A stretch of DNA of 38,166 bases from a virus. The translations under genes and the position numbers were made by a program. How positions within the stretch are numbered: position 1 is the stretch's first letter; every line of letters begins with the position of its first letter. The stretch spans positions 1 through 38,166 of the IMG/VR virus record IMGVR_UViG_3300028315_000314; one strand, given 5' to 3'. This document shows, piece by piece, positions 23,973 through 31,518 of the stretch. A model generated the notes under the pieces. It made no database searches. It was not told where the DNA came from and worked only from the letters and a program-made list of their open reading frames with translations.

Positions 23973-24617
23973 TCAAGGAGTATCGTCGGTGGCACAACGC
24001 AGGGCCTCGGCAATGGCCGTCCTCACCGCGGCGCTAGTCCGATCGTCCAGCCCCACGAAAGACAAGGCCGTACCCACGGCTGCAAAAAGGTCGCCGGCCA
24101 GCCTCGCGGCAGCCTCGCGCTGCTGGGCCTCGACCCCCAGCTTGACGCTCAGCTCGATCAGGCGTGCCAACCGGTCCCGCTCCTGATCGTGCAGCCTCAG
24201 CAGTACGGCTGGGCGCGCTTCCTGCACCAGGTCGACCCCCGGCGCAGGGCCAGAGCCCTTCTCGATACGTCTGGTCGTGCCCCAGATGGCCTCGGTTAGT
24301 CCCAGGGCGGAAATCTCCCACCGCAGGTAGTCGATATATCCGGCCGACCAGGCAATCTCCGTGAGCAGCCTCTGAATCGGGTCCACCTCACTGACCTGCT
24401 CGCCACGGAAGATCACTGACCAACTACGCTCAATCTCCGCCCTGGCGAGTCGGCGCTCTGCCGCGCGCTTAACATGGGAGATCGACCCTCCATGAGTCTT
24501 GCAAACGTTTCCACCAGGGATCGCTACAGCTCGGCACCGATCCCCGGTCCGGGATGAATGTGCGGTACAGCGCCGGGAGGGGTCTTTCTCCCATGGCTGC
24601 TGTCTCTTCCCTGTCAC
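23973..24617 (-). CDS. CxxHGG zinc-motif protein, candidate small terminase
   Basis: 214 residues from the GTG at 24617 (AGAGGTGGG upstream, GTGA overlap with the preceding frame); an ATG at 24680 would add 21 residues but lacks a ribosome site. The N-terminal motif [20 protein letters not shown] followed by [11 protein letters not shown] is a C-x-A...C...C-x-x-H-G-G metal site that I know from phage small-terminase and related DNA-binding proteins. The rest is helical ([40 protein letters not shown]), compatible with an oligomerising TerS. Against this, it lies over 5 kb from terL in another operon. Confidence 0.55.
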   Translation of the reverse strand: MTGKRQQPWEKDPSRRCTAHSSRTGDRCRAVAIPGGNVCKTHGGSISHVKRAAERRLARAEIERSWSVIFRGEQVSEVDPIQRLLTEIAWSAGYIDYLRWEISALGLTEAIWGTTRRIEKGSGPAPGVDLVQEARPAVLLRLHDQERDRLARLIELSVKLGVEAQQREAAARLAGDLFAAVGTALSFVGLDDRTSAAVRTAIAEALRCATDDTP

Positions 24618-24766
24618 GGGACACCCACCTCTGCAATCTCCTGACAATCCTGCCCTACGGCGTTGCTCCGGGGCCGGCATCGGACAGCCATGTCATAGCA
24701 ACGAATAATGAGCACCAATTTTTCCTGAGTGATGCAAGCGTGCAGGTCAGAGACTAATTTCCCCAT
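24614..24766 (-). CDS. Possible small ORF before the CxxHGG gene
   Basis: A 50-residue frame starting MGKLVSDLHACITQEKLVLI after GGGGGGAAG, ending EVGVP with a GTGA overlap into the next gene. Four Cys are present. The overlap and ribosome site favour it, but base composition here is mixed and the region could instead be leader sequence. The open frame extends upstream to 24994 without coding character. Confidence 0.35.
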   Translation of the reverse strand: MGKLVSDLHACITQEKLVLIIRCYDMAVRCRPRSNAVGQDCQEIAEVGVP

Positions 24767-24996
24767 CTTCCCCCCGTGCCCAAGTATGCGCGCGAGGGAA
24801 AACTTCCCCCACGCTCCACCATCGTCCAACCGTCCCGCGCACCCCCTCCCCTGCGAGGGAGCCACCGAGCCGCCAGACCGCAGCCCCGCCAGGGGCCGCT
24901 GGGCTACTGAACCACGGCGCTGAGCTGCTGGATCACGGCGCTGGTGTCGCCCCCGCGGCCCGTACGGCCGCCCCTCCATTGGTTGAATACTCAAGA

Positions 24997-25036
24997 TAGG
25001 ACGGTAGGACAGTAGGGCGGTAGGACGGTAGGGCGG
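24997..25036. repeat. Five tandem 8-bp iterons
   Basis: TAGGACGG, TAGGACAG, TAGGGCGG, TAGGACGG, TAGGGCGG without spacers. With a period of 8 rather than 10-11 bp, successive sites rotate around the helix. They flank the AT-rich island of the candidate origin. Confidence 0.85.
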
Positions 25037-25125
25037 GACGAAAAAACTTATTTTTGACTATTATCCTCCATAACTCTATGTAATCATTGCAGGTAAGAGA
25101 GAGTATTAATCGGACTCGCAAACGC

Positions 25126-25146
25126 GCGCGAGACTTTTTCTCGCGC
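25126..25146 (-). terminator. Hairpin after the replication gene
   Basis: GCGCGAGA-CTTTT-TCTCGCGC, 8-bp perfect stem, about 60 bases past the stop of the primase gene. Likely a terminator of that gene, or a structural part of the origin region. Confidence 0.5.
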
Positions 25147-25208
25147 TAGACGCTAGGGCATGTCCTACGTCCTACCTCCCGGACGCCTGCTCGTCCTACT
25201 TCCGACGC

Positions 25209-27638
25209 CTACTTGTCCGGCCGCTTCGGACCCGGTTCGATCGTGTTCCCGCTCACGACGACCCAGCCCCGGGCGGCCGCCTCGGCCATGGCCTCGTCGG
25301 CCCAGCCCCGGTCCCTGGAGGCGATCGCCTGTCGCACCCCCGCCTTGCCGCCGACGACGCGCACGCCGCGGTCGTGCACCATTTCGGCCACCCGTCGGGC
25401 CACCCGCTGCATGGCGGCCGTGGCAGCGGCTTGCTCGCTGGCCACTGCCGACCTGGCCGCCACCGTGACCGCCCGGTCGTCCTCGGCTGCTCGCCGGGCC
25501 GCCCGCCGGGCGCTGAATGCGTTCACCAGCCCGTCCCGCACCCCACAGCTGGTCTCCCACAGCACCCGCGTCAGTTCCCAGTCGGCCTCGGTGATCTTGT
25601 CCCGCAGGTCCAGCACGGCCAGCAGGGCGGCCAGCTTGGCCCTGTGCAACGGCCAGTGCCCGTTCAGCCCACTAGGGGCCGCCCCAACCCTCCTAGCTGC
25701 CACACGGGCCGCGCGCAACTGCACCCTGGCCGCATCTGGAAGCTCCAGGTCCCCGGTCGGCAGCATGTGCCCGACGTTGCGTAGCCCCCCGGGCCAGCTT
25801 CCGGCCTCGCCGGCCCCCTCCGCCCCACCGTCGGACACGTCATCGGAGTGCGCCGAGACGAAAAGAAATCGCTGCGGTGTCCCCCCGGCCGCGTCATCGA
25901 ACAACGGCCCGATCGTGCCGGGCTGGAACCCGAGCACCATCCCCAGTGCATATTCCCCGTCCGGGACGATCCGTCTACGCTCTACCGAGGCATTGGCCTG
26001 CCCGAGTGTCTCAGCCTTCCAGGCCTTGCGGATCTCCGAGGCGATGGTCGTCCCGGAGCGCTCCATCATCCGCACCAGGGCCTCGCCCTCATCGGCGAAG
26101 AACAGCGCGTGGTCATACATCTTTTTCCTGACCAGCTTCGTTTTTGCCTCGCCCTTTCTGGGGCCGGAAAGGTAAGTTTCGCCAGTCAATTCCTCGACCA
26201 TCCCGTAAAAAGCCTCGGCCATCCCCTCACCGCTACCCAGCGGTAGTCCGTCGTTGTCCGGCATTCCCGGTAACGGGCCCGGTACCGGCAGCAGCTCCCG
26301 TGCACAGCGCCACGCCTCGGACTTGCCTGCCGAGGAGTCCCCCACCACCACCACGGCGAGATTCAGGCTGGCCCGTCCCAGCCCCGTATCGACCCGTACT
26401 GACGGCCGGATGAACGCGCTCAGCCGGGCCAGCACGCAGCCGAGCACGGCGTCCGGGCTGAGCACCCGGCTCAGCGCCGCGGCCCGGATCACTCCCAGCG
26501 CCGCGCCGGTACCCCAGACCTCTTGTGGAAGGTTGGCCAACCCCGCCGACCCCGTCACGGCCGGCGCCGTACGCTCCCGTGCAGCCCCGGAACGTTTCCG
26601 TCCAGGCCAGAGATCGCCGCCCCCGCCCGGCGGTGGCCCCATAGGCCCGGCTGACGGCTTCGTGGGCCCCTGCGGGCCCGGCTCCGGCCCGTCGCCCGGC
26701 CCGTCATACGCCGAGGTGTCATGCCGGGCCCGCACCTCGGCGATCCGCGCCGCGGTGAGCTGTCCCACGGCGAAGCCGACCACCCGGTCGAACTCGCCAG
26801 CCGCGTCGCGGCGGCGGAGCTCCTGCTCGTCAAACCGGGCCAGGAACTGCGCGCGCAGCTCGCCGAGGACCGGCCGGGCCGGGAAGCGCCCGGCCGCGGC
26901 CTCGCGCACGATCCAGCACGCAGCCCGGACGCAGGCATCATGCCGGCCGGACCCGCCGGTGACCTCGGCGGCGAACATGCTCAGGATCGCCCGCGACGCG
27001 AACGGCCCCGCCTGCGCCGTGGTGCAGTAGTCGAGAAATTGCTCGACCTCACCCTTGCTGGCGATGTCCCGTGCACCGTCGGCATCAGGCAAGGCCTGCG
27101 CCACCTCATCGGGGAGGAAAGGAATCTCCCCGATCCTCACCCACCGGTAACGTCCCCCGGCCTCCCGGTGGCGTGTCGGGGTGACGACGATGACCCCATT
27201 CGCCCCCCTGACCTCCCCCCATCCGCGGCCACCGATCCCGGTTATCCTCCCGGTGGAGTTTCCGAGCCTGTGCCCCGGCGGGACCCGGAAGACGTAATGC
27301 CCCCGGCGGGGGGAGCCATCCTCCCTGGTGCGCTGGAACGGTGCCAGGTCCAGGTGCTCCCACAGCCATTTCGGGACATTTTCGGGGTGGTCAACATCGA
27401 AGATGACCAGTCCGCACGCGCCGGCGTGTAGAAAAATCCCCGTACCGTCCGCACAGCCGGCGAACCAACCGGCAATCACCTCGGCGTTATCACTCGTCCT
27501 GGTCGGCCAGCCCTTCCCCAGGATCGATCCGGGGTTTTTCGATCCGGCGGTCAAGGGGCCGACCATCAGTCCGGCCGCAGCGTAGGCCAGGGCCGCGGAC
27601 AGGACGTCCGCGGTCGTCGCGATTTTCGGGATATTCAC
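25209..27638 (-). CDS. Primase-polymerase/helicase replication protein
   Basis: An 809-residue two-domain protein; GTG start at 27638 after AAGGAA. The N-terminal ~200 residues are a bifunctional primase-polymerase (AEP) domain: IFDVDHPE with D81 and D83 (metal), SPRRGHYVFRVP with H114, and GWGEVRGANGVIVVTPT. After a Gly/Pro-rich linker (about 308-365) comes an ATPase resembling DUF3987 proteins: Walker A GDSSAGKS at 433-440, Walker B ALFFADEGE at 511-519. The C-terminal ~120 residues are Ala/Arg-rich with a final winged-helix-like part. It likely primes and unwinds at the adjacent origin. No polymerase gene is present. Confidence 0.85.
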   Translation of the reverse strand: MNIPKIATTADVLSAALAYAAAGLMVGPLTAGSKNPGSILGKGWPTRTSDNAEVIAGWFAGCADGTGIFLHAGACGLVIFDVDHPENVPKWLWEHLDLAPFQRTREDGSPRRGHYVFRVPPGHRLGNSTGRITGIGGRGWGEVRGANGVIVVTPTRHREAGGRYRWVRIGEIPFLPDEVAQALPDADGARDIASKGEVEQFLDYCTTAQAGPFASRAILSMFAAEVTGGSGRHDACVRAACWIVREAAAGRFPARPVLGELRAQFLARFDEQELRRRDAAGEFDRVVGFAVGQLTAARIAEVRARHDTSAYDGPGDGPEPGPQGPTKPSAGPMGPPPGGGGDLWPGRKRSGAARERTAPAVTGSAGLANLPQEVWGTGAALGVIRAAALSRVLSPDAVLGCVLARLSAFIRPSVRVDTGLGRASLNLAVVVVGDSSAGKSEAWRCARELLPVPGPLPGMPDNDGLPLGSGEGMAEAFYGMVEELTGETYLSGPRKGEAKTKLVRKKMYDHALFFADEGEALVRMMERSGTTIASEIRKAWKAETLGQANASVERRRIVPDGEYALGMVLGFQPGTIGPLFDDAAGGTPQRFLFVSAHSDDVSDGGAEGAGEAGSWPGGLRNVGHMLPTGDLELPDAARVQLRAARVAARRVGAAPSGLNGHWPLHRAKLAALLAVLDLRDKITEADWELTRVLWETSCGVRDGLVNAFSARRAARRAAEDDRAVTVAARSAVASEQAAATAAMQRVARRVAEMVHDRGVRVVGGKAGVRQAIASRDRGWADEAMAEAAARGWVVVSGNTIEPGPKRPDK

Positions 27639-27671
27639 GTTATCGTTTCCTTGTCATTCGACCGCATGCGG

Positions 27672-27719
27672 ACAGGGAGAGCCGCCGCCGGGCCGGAACC
27701 CGGCGGCGGCTCTCCCTGT
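27672..27719 (-). terminator. Very strong hairpin terminator before the replication gene
   Basis: Perfect 21-bp arms (27672-27692, 27699-27719; arm start ACAGGGAGAGCCG) with a CCGGAA loop. A second hairpin, GCCGGG-7-CCCGGC, stands at 27721-27739. It separates the upstream minus operon (stop at 27746) from the primase gene, whose own promoter would have to fit in about 34 bases; read-through control is therefore possible. Confidence 0.85.
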
Positions 27720-27745
27720 TGCCGGGACCGGAACCCGGCGGTGAC

Positions 27746-28045
27746 TCACACCTCCATCCCGCCGAGTCGCTCGTAGACCAATTCCTGCGCCCGGTACAGA
27801 TCTCGCTCCGCCGTCGCCGCGGGGCCATCGGCGGCCGGGACGAGGTAGACCGGGTCGCCGGGCGGGGGCGAGCCGGATATCTCGGTGCCGCCCCGGCCCC
27901 GCAGGCCGACCTCCCCACCCACCCCGGCCCGGACCACCACCCACCAGGTCCACCCCGCCCGCTCCCCACCGAGGAGCACCTCGTCGCCGGGGACGACCCC
28001 GGCCCAGGTCAGCCAGATCCCGCCCCGGCGTGCCGGCCTGCTCAT
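27746..28045 (-). CDS. Small unknown protein of the switch operon
   Basis: 99 residues from the ATG at 28045, which overlaps the previous stop (ATGA); the frame also extends upstream but out of the operon logic. It contains an SH3-like basic/aromatic stretch (GIWLTWAGVVPGDEVLLGGE, RAGWTWWVVVRAGVGGEVGL) and an acidic C-terminus with DLYRAQELVYERLGGMEV. No family is recognised. Confidence 0.58.
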   Translation of the reverse strand: MSRPARRGGIWLTWAGVVPGDEVLLGGERAGWTWWVVVRAGVGGEVGLRGRGGTEISGSPPPGDPVYLVPAADGPAATAERDLYRAQELVYERLGGMEV

Positions 28046-28596
28046 GACCCGATTCCCGCACACGCCTGCCTCAGCCCGGTCCGGACCACCCCGCCCCCCT
28101 CGCCGGGGATCCAGACCTGGGGGGACTCCCACCTTCCCCAGCCTGACCCCGGCTCCCCGATCTCACGCCGCTGCCAGACCGCGACGAAGGCCCGGGAACG
28201 CAGCGCCAGGGACTCCACCCGGACCGCGATGTCCCGGGTCCTGCGCTCCCGGGCCTTTCTGCCCTCCTGCGGCACGGTGCCGGCATCGACGAGCACCGTC
28301 CGGGTGGTCCACCCCCGGGCGTACGTGACCGCCGCGGGGACCCCCGACCTCCAGCACCGATCCAGGGTCGTGCGGGCCCCGGTGCACAGCTCGTCCCGGG
28401 TCGCGACCCGGGACCTGACCTGTGCCGGGGGTAGGACGACCTCCTCGTGTCTGGCCACCACATCCCTGCCACGGATCCGCAGGTCCGGATCCGTGTACAC
28501 CCGTTCGGTGACCGGACGCCTGTCGGGGCACCAGCGCGGCTGATGCCCGTACTCGACGCAGTCGCACTCCCAGCCGCGAATCGTGACCACGGCCAT
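28042..28596 (-). CDS. Unknown protein with N-terminal Cys/His cluster
   Basis: A 184-residue protein starting MAVVTIRGWECDCVEYGHQP then RWCPDRRP: C-x-C...H...C could bind zinc. The middle is Arg-rich (DRCWRSGVPAAVTYARGWTT), and a Gly/Trp stretch (GSGWGRWESPQVWIPGEGGG) follows near the end. Three bases separate it from the HTH gene upstream, so the two are surely co-transcribed. Function unknown. Confidence 0.6.
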   Translation of the reverse strand: MAVVTIRGWECDCVEYGHQPRWCPDRRPVTERVYTDPDLRIRGRDVVARHEEVVLPPAQVRSRVATRDELCTGARTTLDRCWRSGVPAAVTYARGWTTRTVLVDAGTVPQEGRKARERRTRDIAVRVESLALRSRAFVAVWQRREIGEPGSGWGRWESPQVWIPGEGGGVVRTGLRQACAGIGS

Positions 28597-28598
28597 GA

Positions 28599-28859
28599 CT
28601 ACTCCCCCTCCCGGGCCCGGGTCAGATCCAGCAGCTCCCTACGGGACACCCGGACCCAGGCCGTGCCGCGCCGGCCCCGGACCGGCGGCCGCGGGGAGTA
28701 TCGGCTGATCATCCCTTCGGCCAGCCATCGGTCAATCGTCCGAATACCGACATCCAACAACTGAGCAGCCTCCTGCCTGGTCAGCAGGTCGTCTCGCACT
28801 TCACCCACGTCTTCCACGTCTTCCGCACCCCTCACCTTCATCCCGCCTCCTCGACTCAT
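28599..28859 (-). CDS. HTH (MerR/excisionase-like) regulator at the divergent control region
   Basis: 86 residues from the ATG at 28859 (GGAG 7 bases upstream); an ATG at 28841 with AGGAGG 4 bases upstream would give 80. LLTRQEAAQLLDVGIRTIDRWLAEGM is a helix-turn-helix_17 type motif, followed by a basic wing (RPPVRGRRGTAWVRVSRREL). It transcribes away from the plus-strand operon at 28967, with the operator cluster between, the arrangement of a regulatory switch. It could be the protein that binds the TGCCA-N4-TGTACA sites; this is inference. Confidence 0.75.
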   Translation of the reverse strand: MSRGGGMKVRGAEDVEDVGEVRDDLLTRQEAAQLLDVGIRTIDRWLAEGMISRYSPRPPVRGRRGTAWVRVSRRELLDLTRAREGE

Positions 28860-28869
28860 CCCCGATCTC

Positions 28870-28885
28870 CGTACATCCATGGCAG
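28870..28885 (-). promoter_or_regulatory. Operator-like 16-mer in the divergent region, left site
   Basis: On the minus strand CTGCCATGGATGTACG, matching TGCCA-N4-TGTAC. It lies 10 bases upstream of the HTH gene start, where binding would block that gene (autorepression). Confidence 0.5.
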
Positions 28886-28925
28886 TCAATCTATGGCCGG
28901 ACCGCCACGGGGGTACATGTCAATC

Positions 28926-28962
28926 TTGCACCTCCATGACAGTCCATGTACAGTCATGGCAA
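28926..28962 (+). promoter_or_regulatory. Promoter and 26-bp dyad operator of the plus-strand early operon
   Basis: TTGCAC (28926-28931), 17-base spacer, TACAGT (28949-28954), with the first in-frame ATG at 28967. A 26-bp near-palindrome covers 28934-28959: arms CCATGAC and GTCATGG with a partly symmetrical centre, four mismatched positions in all. On the minus strand 28962-28947 reads TTGCCATGACTGTACA, the shared motif. Promoter and operator overlap, as expected for repression. Confidence 0.65.
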
Positions 28963-28966
28963 TGCA

Positions 28967-29362
28967 ATGGGCACAGACAGGGAGAGCTGGAACAGTCACG
29001 TGGGTGAGCTGATCTTCGAAAAAGGCATGAATAGGGGAGGTTTCACACTCGGCGAGAGCGTGGTCTCCGCCGGGGGGACCGGTGGCTGGCAGGGATGGGA
29101 GGTCATGTCGGACGGATCCGTCATGGACAACCACCGCAGCGGGCGGCACACAGAGGCGCACATAGAGATCACGCGCCAGCACGGCTCGGACGATTTCGAG
29201 GCGACCATCACGGTCACGGACAGGGCCGGGCTTCGGGGGCTTTTCCGCGGCCGGGTGCGCGGCAGCGTCCGCGACATCCTCAGCAGGGCTGTGATGGAAC
29301 AGGACGTCGGAGAGGTCCGCGGATGGGGTCCGGGAGTCCATCCGGGGCATCCGCCGGGGTGA
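28967..29362 (+). CDS. Unknown protein, first gene of the plus-strand operon
   Basis: 131 residues from the ATG at 28967, a few bases after the predicted transcription start (almost leaderless). The sequence MGTDRESWNSHVGELIFEKG, then GGWQGWEVMSDGSVMDNHRS, ends in a Gly/Pro-rich HPGHPPG. The core IEITRQHGSDDFEATITVTD looks like a small beta domain. No family is recognised. As the first gene under the strongest operator it may be a takeover or regulatory protein. Confidence 0.55.
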   Translation: MGTDRESWNSHVGELIFEKGMNRGGFTLGESVVSAGGTGGWQGWEVMSDGSVMDNHRSGRHTEAHIEITRQHGSDDFEATITVTDRAGLRGLFRGRVRGSVRDILSRAVMEQDVGEVRGWGPGVHPGHPPG

Positions 29363-29421
29363 GAGTGGCACGTCCGGCGGGACATACGAAGCCGTTGACG
29401 ACGGATGGGGAGGGGAGTGAG

Positions 29422-29457
29422 GTGGAATTCGAGATCAAGGCACCGGACCTTGTCTAG
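29422..29457 (+). pseudogene. Truncated copy of the sliding-clamp gene start
   Basis: GTG-started 11-codon frame MEFEIKAPDLV then TAG. TGGAATTCGAGATCAAG and GGACCTTGTCT are identical to the first codons of the clamp gene at 30475, and about 75 bases in all (29395-29470 against 30449-30521) align with scattered differences. A remnant left or right of an insertion. Confidence 0.75.
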
Positions 29458-29495
29458 TCATTGGCAACAGGAGCACCAGGCGAAAGTGAGGGAAT

Positions 29496-30395
29496 ATGTG
29501 GTCAATGATCCTGATCGTGATTCTGGCGATCGTGACCACCTGGATCTTCTTTTTCAGGTCCAAGGTGGATCCGGAAGGTAAAGAAGATCGCCAGATCCTG
29601 ACAATCTCCGGAGCGCTCAGTGCGGCTGCGCTCAGTGCGACTATCTTCCTGTGCACCTTCACGGTGGTGCAGGGATACGAGGTCGGCGTGCCGGTAACCT
29701 TCGGGAACGTCGGTAGGCCGATGAACTCCGGCGCCCACGTAGTGGCTCCATGGACCAGGGTGGAGACCTACCCCACCCGTCCACTCACGGTTCCGGACGT
29801 GACAATTAAGGCCCGTACCAGCCAGGGTGGCATGTTCACGATCACCATCGGGGCACGGTGGTCCGTCGACCGTGCCGGAGCACGTGAGCTGTACTTCCAG
29901 GCCCGGACCGGGGACGAAGAGGAGATCACCAAAAAGATAGTCGATAAGGCATTGGGGCAGACCACGCAGAACGTGTACTCGCGCCTCGACAACGCCGCGG
30001 CGATCAACGACCGGGCCGGGGTCGAGCACAAGCTGCTCGACGAGCTGTCAAAGCAGCTGAAACAATTCGGCATTACTGCGAACAACATCTTCTTGAGAGA
30101 GGTTGAGCCGGACAAGGCGACGGCGTCAACGATCGCCCAGCTGACGGCACAGCAGCAGGCCACGAAAGTTGCCATCGCGTCCCAGCAGACGGCGACCGAG
30201 CGGGCCAAGGCGCAGCGGATCACCGCCGACGGCCTGCGTGCCGCGGCGGCCGCGACGCCCCCGAACCTGACGCCGCAGCAGGTCCAACTGCTGTGCCTGC
30301 AGGCCTGGGAGCGTCAGGTCTCGGAGGCAACGAGCAGGGGCGTGGTCGTCTACACCGCGCCGTGCTCGCGGGCTCCACAGGCAATCGCCAAGTAG
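29496..30395 (+). CDS. SPFH/band-7 (prohibitin/HflK-like) membrane protein
   Basis: A 299-residue protein, ATG after GAGGGA. There are two hydrophobic segments: 1-20 (MWSMILIVILAIVTTWIFFF) and about 38-58. The SPFH core follows: EVGVPVTFGNVGRPMNSG, APWTRVETYPTRPLTVPD, MFTITIGARWSVDRAG, then the helical DELSKQLKQFGITANNIFL and a coiled-coil Ala/Gln part (TIAQLTAQQQATKVAIASQQ). Family members form large rings on membranes and regulate proteases or microdomains. In phages they are sporadic. It has its own hairpin terminator and lies between copies of a duplicated sequence, so it is a likely moron. Confidence 0.85.
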   Translation: MWSMILIVILAIVTTWIFFFRSKVDPEGKEDRQILTISGALSAAALSATIFLCTFTVVQGYEVGVPVTFGNVGRPMNSGAHVVAPWTRVETYPTRPLTVPDVTIKARTSQGGMFTITIGARWSVDRAGARELYFQARTGDEEEITKKIVDKALGQTTQNVYSRLDNAAAINDRAGVEHKLLDELSKQLKQFGITANNIFLREVEPDKATASTIAQLTAQQQATKVAIASQQTATERAKAQRITADGLRAAAAATPPNLTPQQVQLLCLQAWERQVSEATSRGVVVYTAPCSRAPQAIAK

Positions 30396-30401
30396 CACGA
30401 C

Positions 30402-30439
30402 TACCGGCCTCCGGCGTGGGCACGCGCCGGAGGCCGGTA
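30402..30439 (+). terminator. Terminator of the SPFH gene
   Basis: Perfect 15-bp arms TACCGGCCTCCGGCG (30402-30416) and its complement (30425-30439), loop 8 bases, six bases after the stop codon. It isolates the gene from the clamp gene downstream. Confidence 0.8.
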
Positions 30440-30474
30440 ACCCGGGCCTTCGACGACAGATGGGGTGGAGAGCA

Positions 30475-31185
30475 ATGGAATTCGAGATCAAGACGCAGGA
30501 CCTTGTCTGGCTATTGGCGGCGACAATTCCGCTGGCCTCGACGAATACTTTCCTGACAAATTTCAACTGCGTGATGCTGCGCCGTCAGGGCAACTACCTC
30601 ACGGCCACGGCCAGCGACCGGTACGTGGCCGGTATCGCCCGCCGCCGGGCTGCGGCGGCCGGCCTGCCGGCACCGGAACCGGGCTGGTCCTTTCCGCTCG
30701 GGCTCAAGGATGCCAAGGAACTGCTCAAGCTCGCCCGTGGCAGGAGCGTTGACAAAAGGGCCCTGGTGCCGTTCGTCGATCACAGTGATGGCTGGCTCGA
30801 GATACCCATGTCCGGTAGGGGGTTCCGCGAGTTCGGGCTACTCCCCGGTCAGGACCGTGATGACGTGGGCGGTTTCCCGGCCGTGCACACCCTGCTCGCG
30901 CGCAATATCGGCCAGCTACGACAGGAGCTGTGCGGGGTGAGCGGCATCGACCTTGCCAAGGTCGCCCAATTCGCACCGGCCGCGAAAATGGTCTGGAAAT
31001 CGTGCGGTGAGTACGCGCACTGGTGGCGGACGAACGGTGCGGGTGATTTGAGTCAGTGGGCCGTCAGGATCGGAGATGACTTCATCGGCCTGGTCATGGG
31101 TGTACGCCTACCGCAGGACCGGGCCGAGCTTGACCTCACTCCGGCAGCCACGCGAGCAGAGTGGTCGGACATTTTGTGTCCGTAA
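30475..31185 (+). CDS. DnaN-like sliding clamp
   Basis: A 236-residue protein, ATG at 30475 after GTGGAGAG. LVWLLAATIPLASTNTFLTN and GNYLTATASDRYVAGIARRR match the first domain of beta clamps (the T-A-S/T-D-R-Y phrase is diagnostic). The end, WAVRIGDDFIGLVMGVRLP, matches the clamp C-terminal strand. At 236 residues it is shorter than a three-domain bacterial clamp (~370), as in other actinophage DnaN-like proteins. It may recruit the host polymerase or the phage nuclease and resolvase to DNA. Confidence 0.78.
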   Translation: MEFEIKTQDLVWLLAATIPLASTNTFLTNFNCVMLRRQGNYLTATASDRYVAGIARRRAAAAGLPAPEPGWSFPLGLKDAKELLKLARGRSVDKRALVPFVDHSDGWLEIPMSGRGFREFGLLPGQDRDDVGGFPAVHTLLARNIGQLRQELCGVSGIDLAKVAQFAPAAKMVWKSCGEYAHWWRTNGAGDLSQWAVRIGDDFIGLVMGVRLPQDRAELDLTPAATRAEWSDILCP

Positions 31186-31203
31186 TGGCAAGCCATGTAC
31201 ACT
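31174..31203 (+). promoter_or_regulatory. Promoter upstream of the 93-residue gene and helicase
   Basis: TTGTGT (31174-31179), 18 bases, TACACT (31198-31203). The -10 is identical to that at 34996-35001 and similar to TACAGT at 28949, and all three follow (G/C)(C/G)(A/T)TG or GGTG. Upstream ATGGCAAGCCATGTACA is a rearranged relative of the operator motif. Confidence 0.55.
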
Positions 31204-31236
31204 CGTGACAACCGAACCGAACCGAAGAAAACTGAA

Positions 31237-31518
31237 ATGAGTGAAATGAGAATCAGGGCCGCGGGGATATCCCTCACCGTCGGAGAACTCCGTGAGGCTA
31301 TTGACGGCCTCGCGGATACCGATCAGGTTTTCGCACACGATCGGCTCCTGAGCATCGTCGAGACGAACAGCACCGGGGTCGAGCTCGACCCAGACGTTGC
31401 GGCCCTCGACACCGATGACCTAGAAATGATCATGACATCGGTCAGGCAGATCCGCGAACTCGCACGGAACGGGCAGGTCCGCGAGATCGCCGACAATCTG
31501 ATCGAGGAATTCGGATGA
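31237..31518 (+). CDS. Small acidic protein of unknown function
   Basis: 93 residues from the ATG at 31237, chosen because the earlier ATG (31195) lies in the promoter -10. The sequence includes SLTVGELREAIDGLADTDQV followed by acidic segments (ELDPDVAALDTDDLEMIMTS), and closes IADNLIEEFG. Its stop overlaps the helicase ATG (ATGA), indicating coupling. It might assist the helicase; unproven. Confidence 0.6.
   Translation: MSEMRIRAAGISLTVGELREAIDGLADTDQVFAHDRLLSIVETNSTGVELDPDVAALDTDDLEMIMTSVRQIRELARNGQVREIADNLIEEFG

Larger units (their letters stand above)
24767..25208. other. Candidate replication origin region (non-coding)
   Basis: The largest gap in the genome. From left to right: GC-rich sequence without a convincing gene (24767-24996); five 8-bp iterons (24997-25036); an AT-rich stretch with A and T runs (about 25037-25122), the only one of its kind in the window; one 7-of-9 DnaA-box match TTATCCTCC (25061-25069); a hairpin (25126-25146); and three GTCCTAC sites (25162, 25169, 25193), inverted copies of the iteron core GTAGGAC. 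It abuts the primase-polymerase gene. Iterons plus AT-rich DNA plus inverted sites is the usual layout of an origin bound by an initiator; this is inference. Confidence 0.55.

Noticed and set aside
22278-24186. Long plus-strand frames across the pentapeptide region (repeats of PDRSA or GQVGP)
   Set aside because: They are the mirror of the 15-bp repeat: periodic DNA without stops on either strand. The minus-strand frames have proper starts, ribosome sites and the known A(D/N)LSG pattern.
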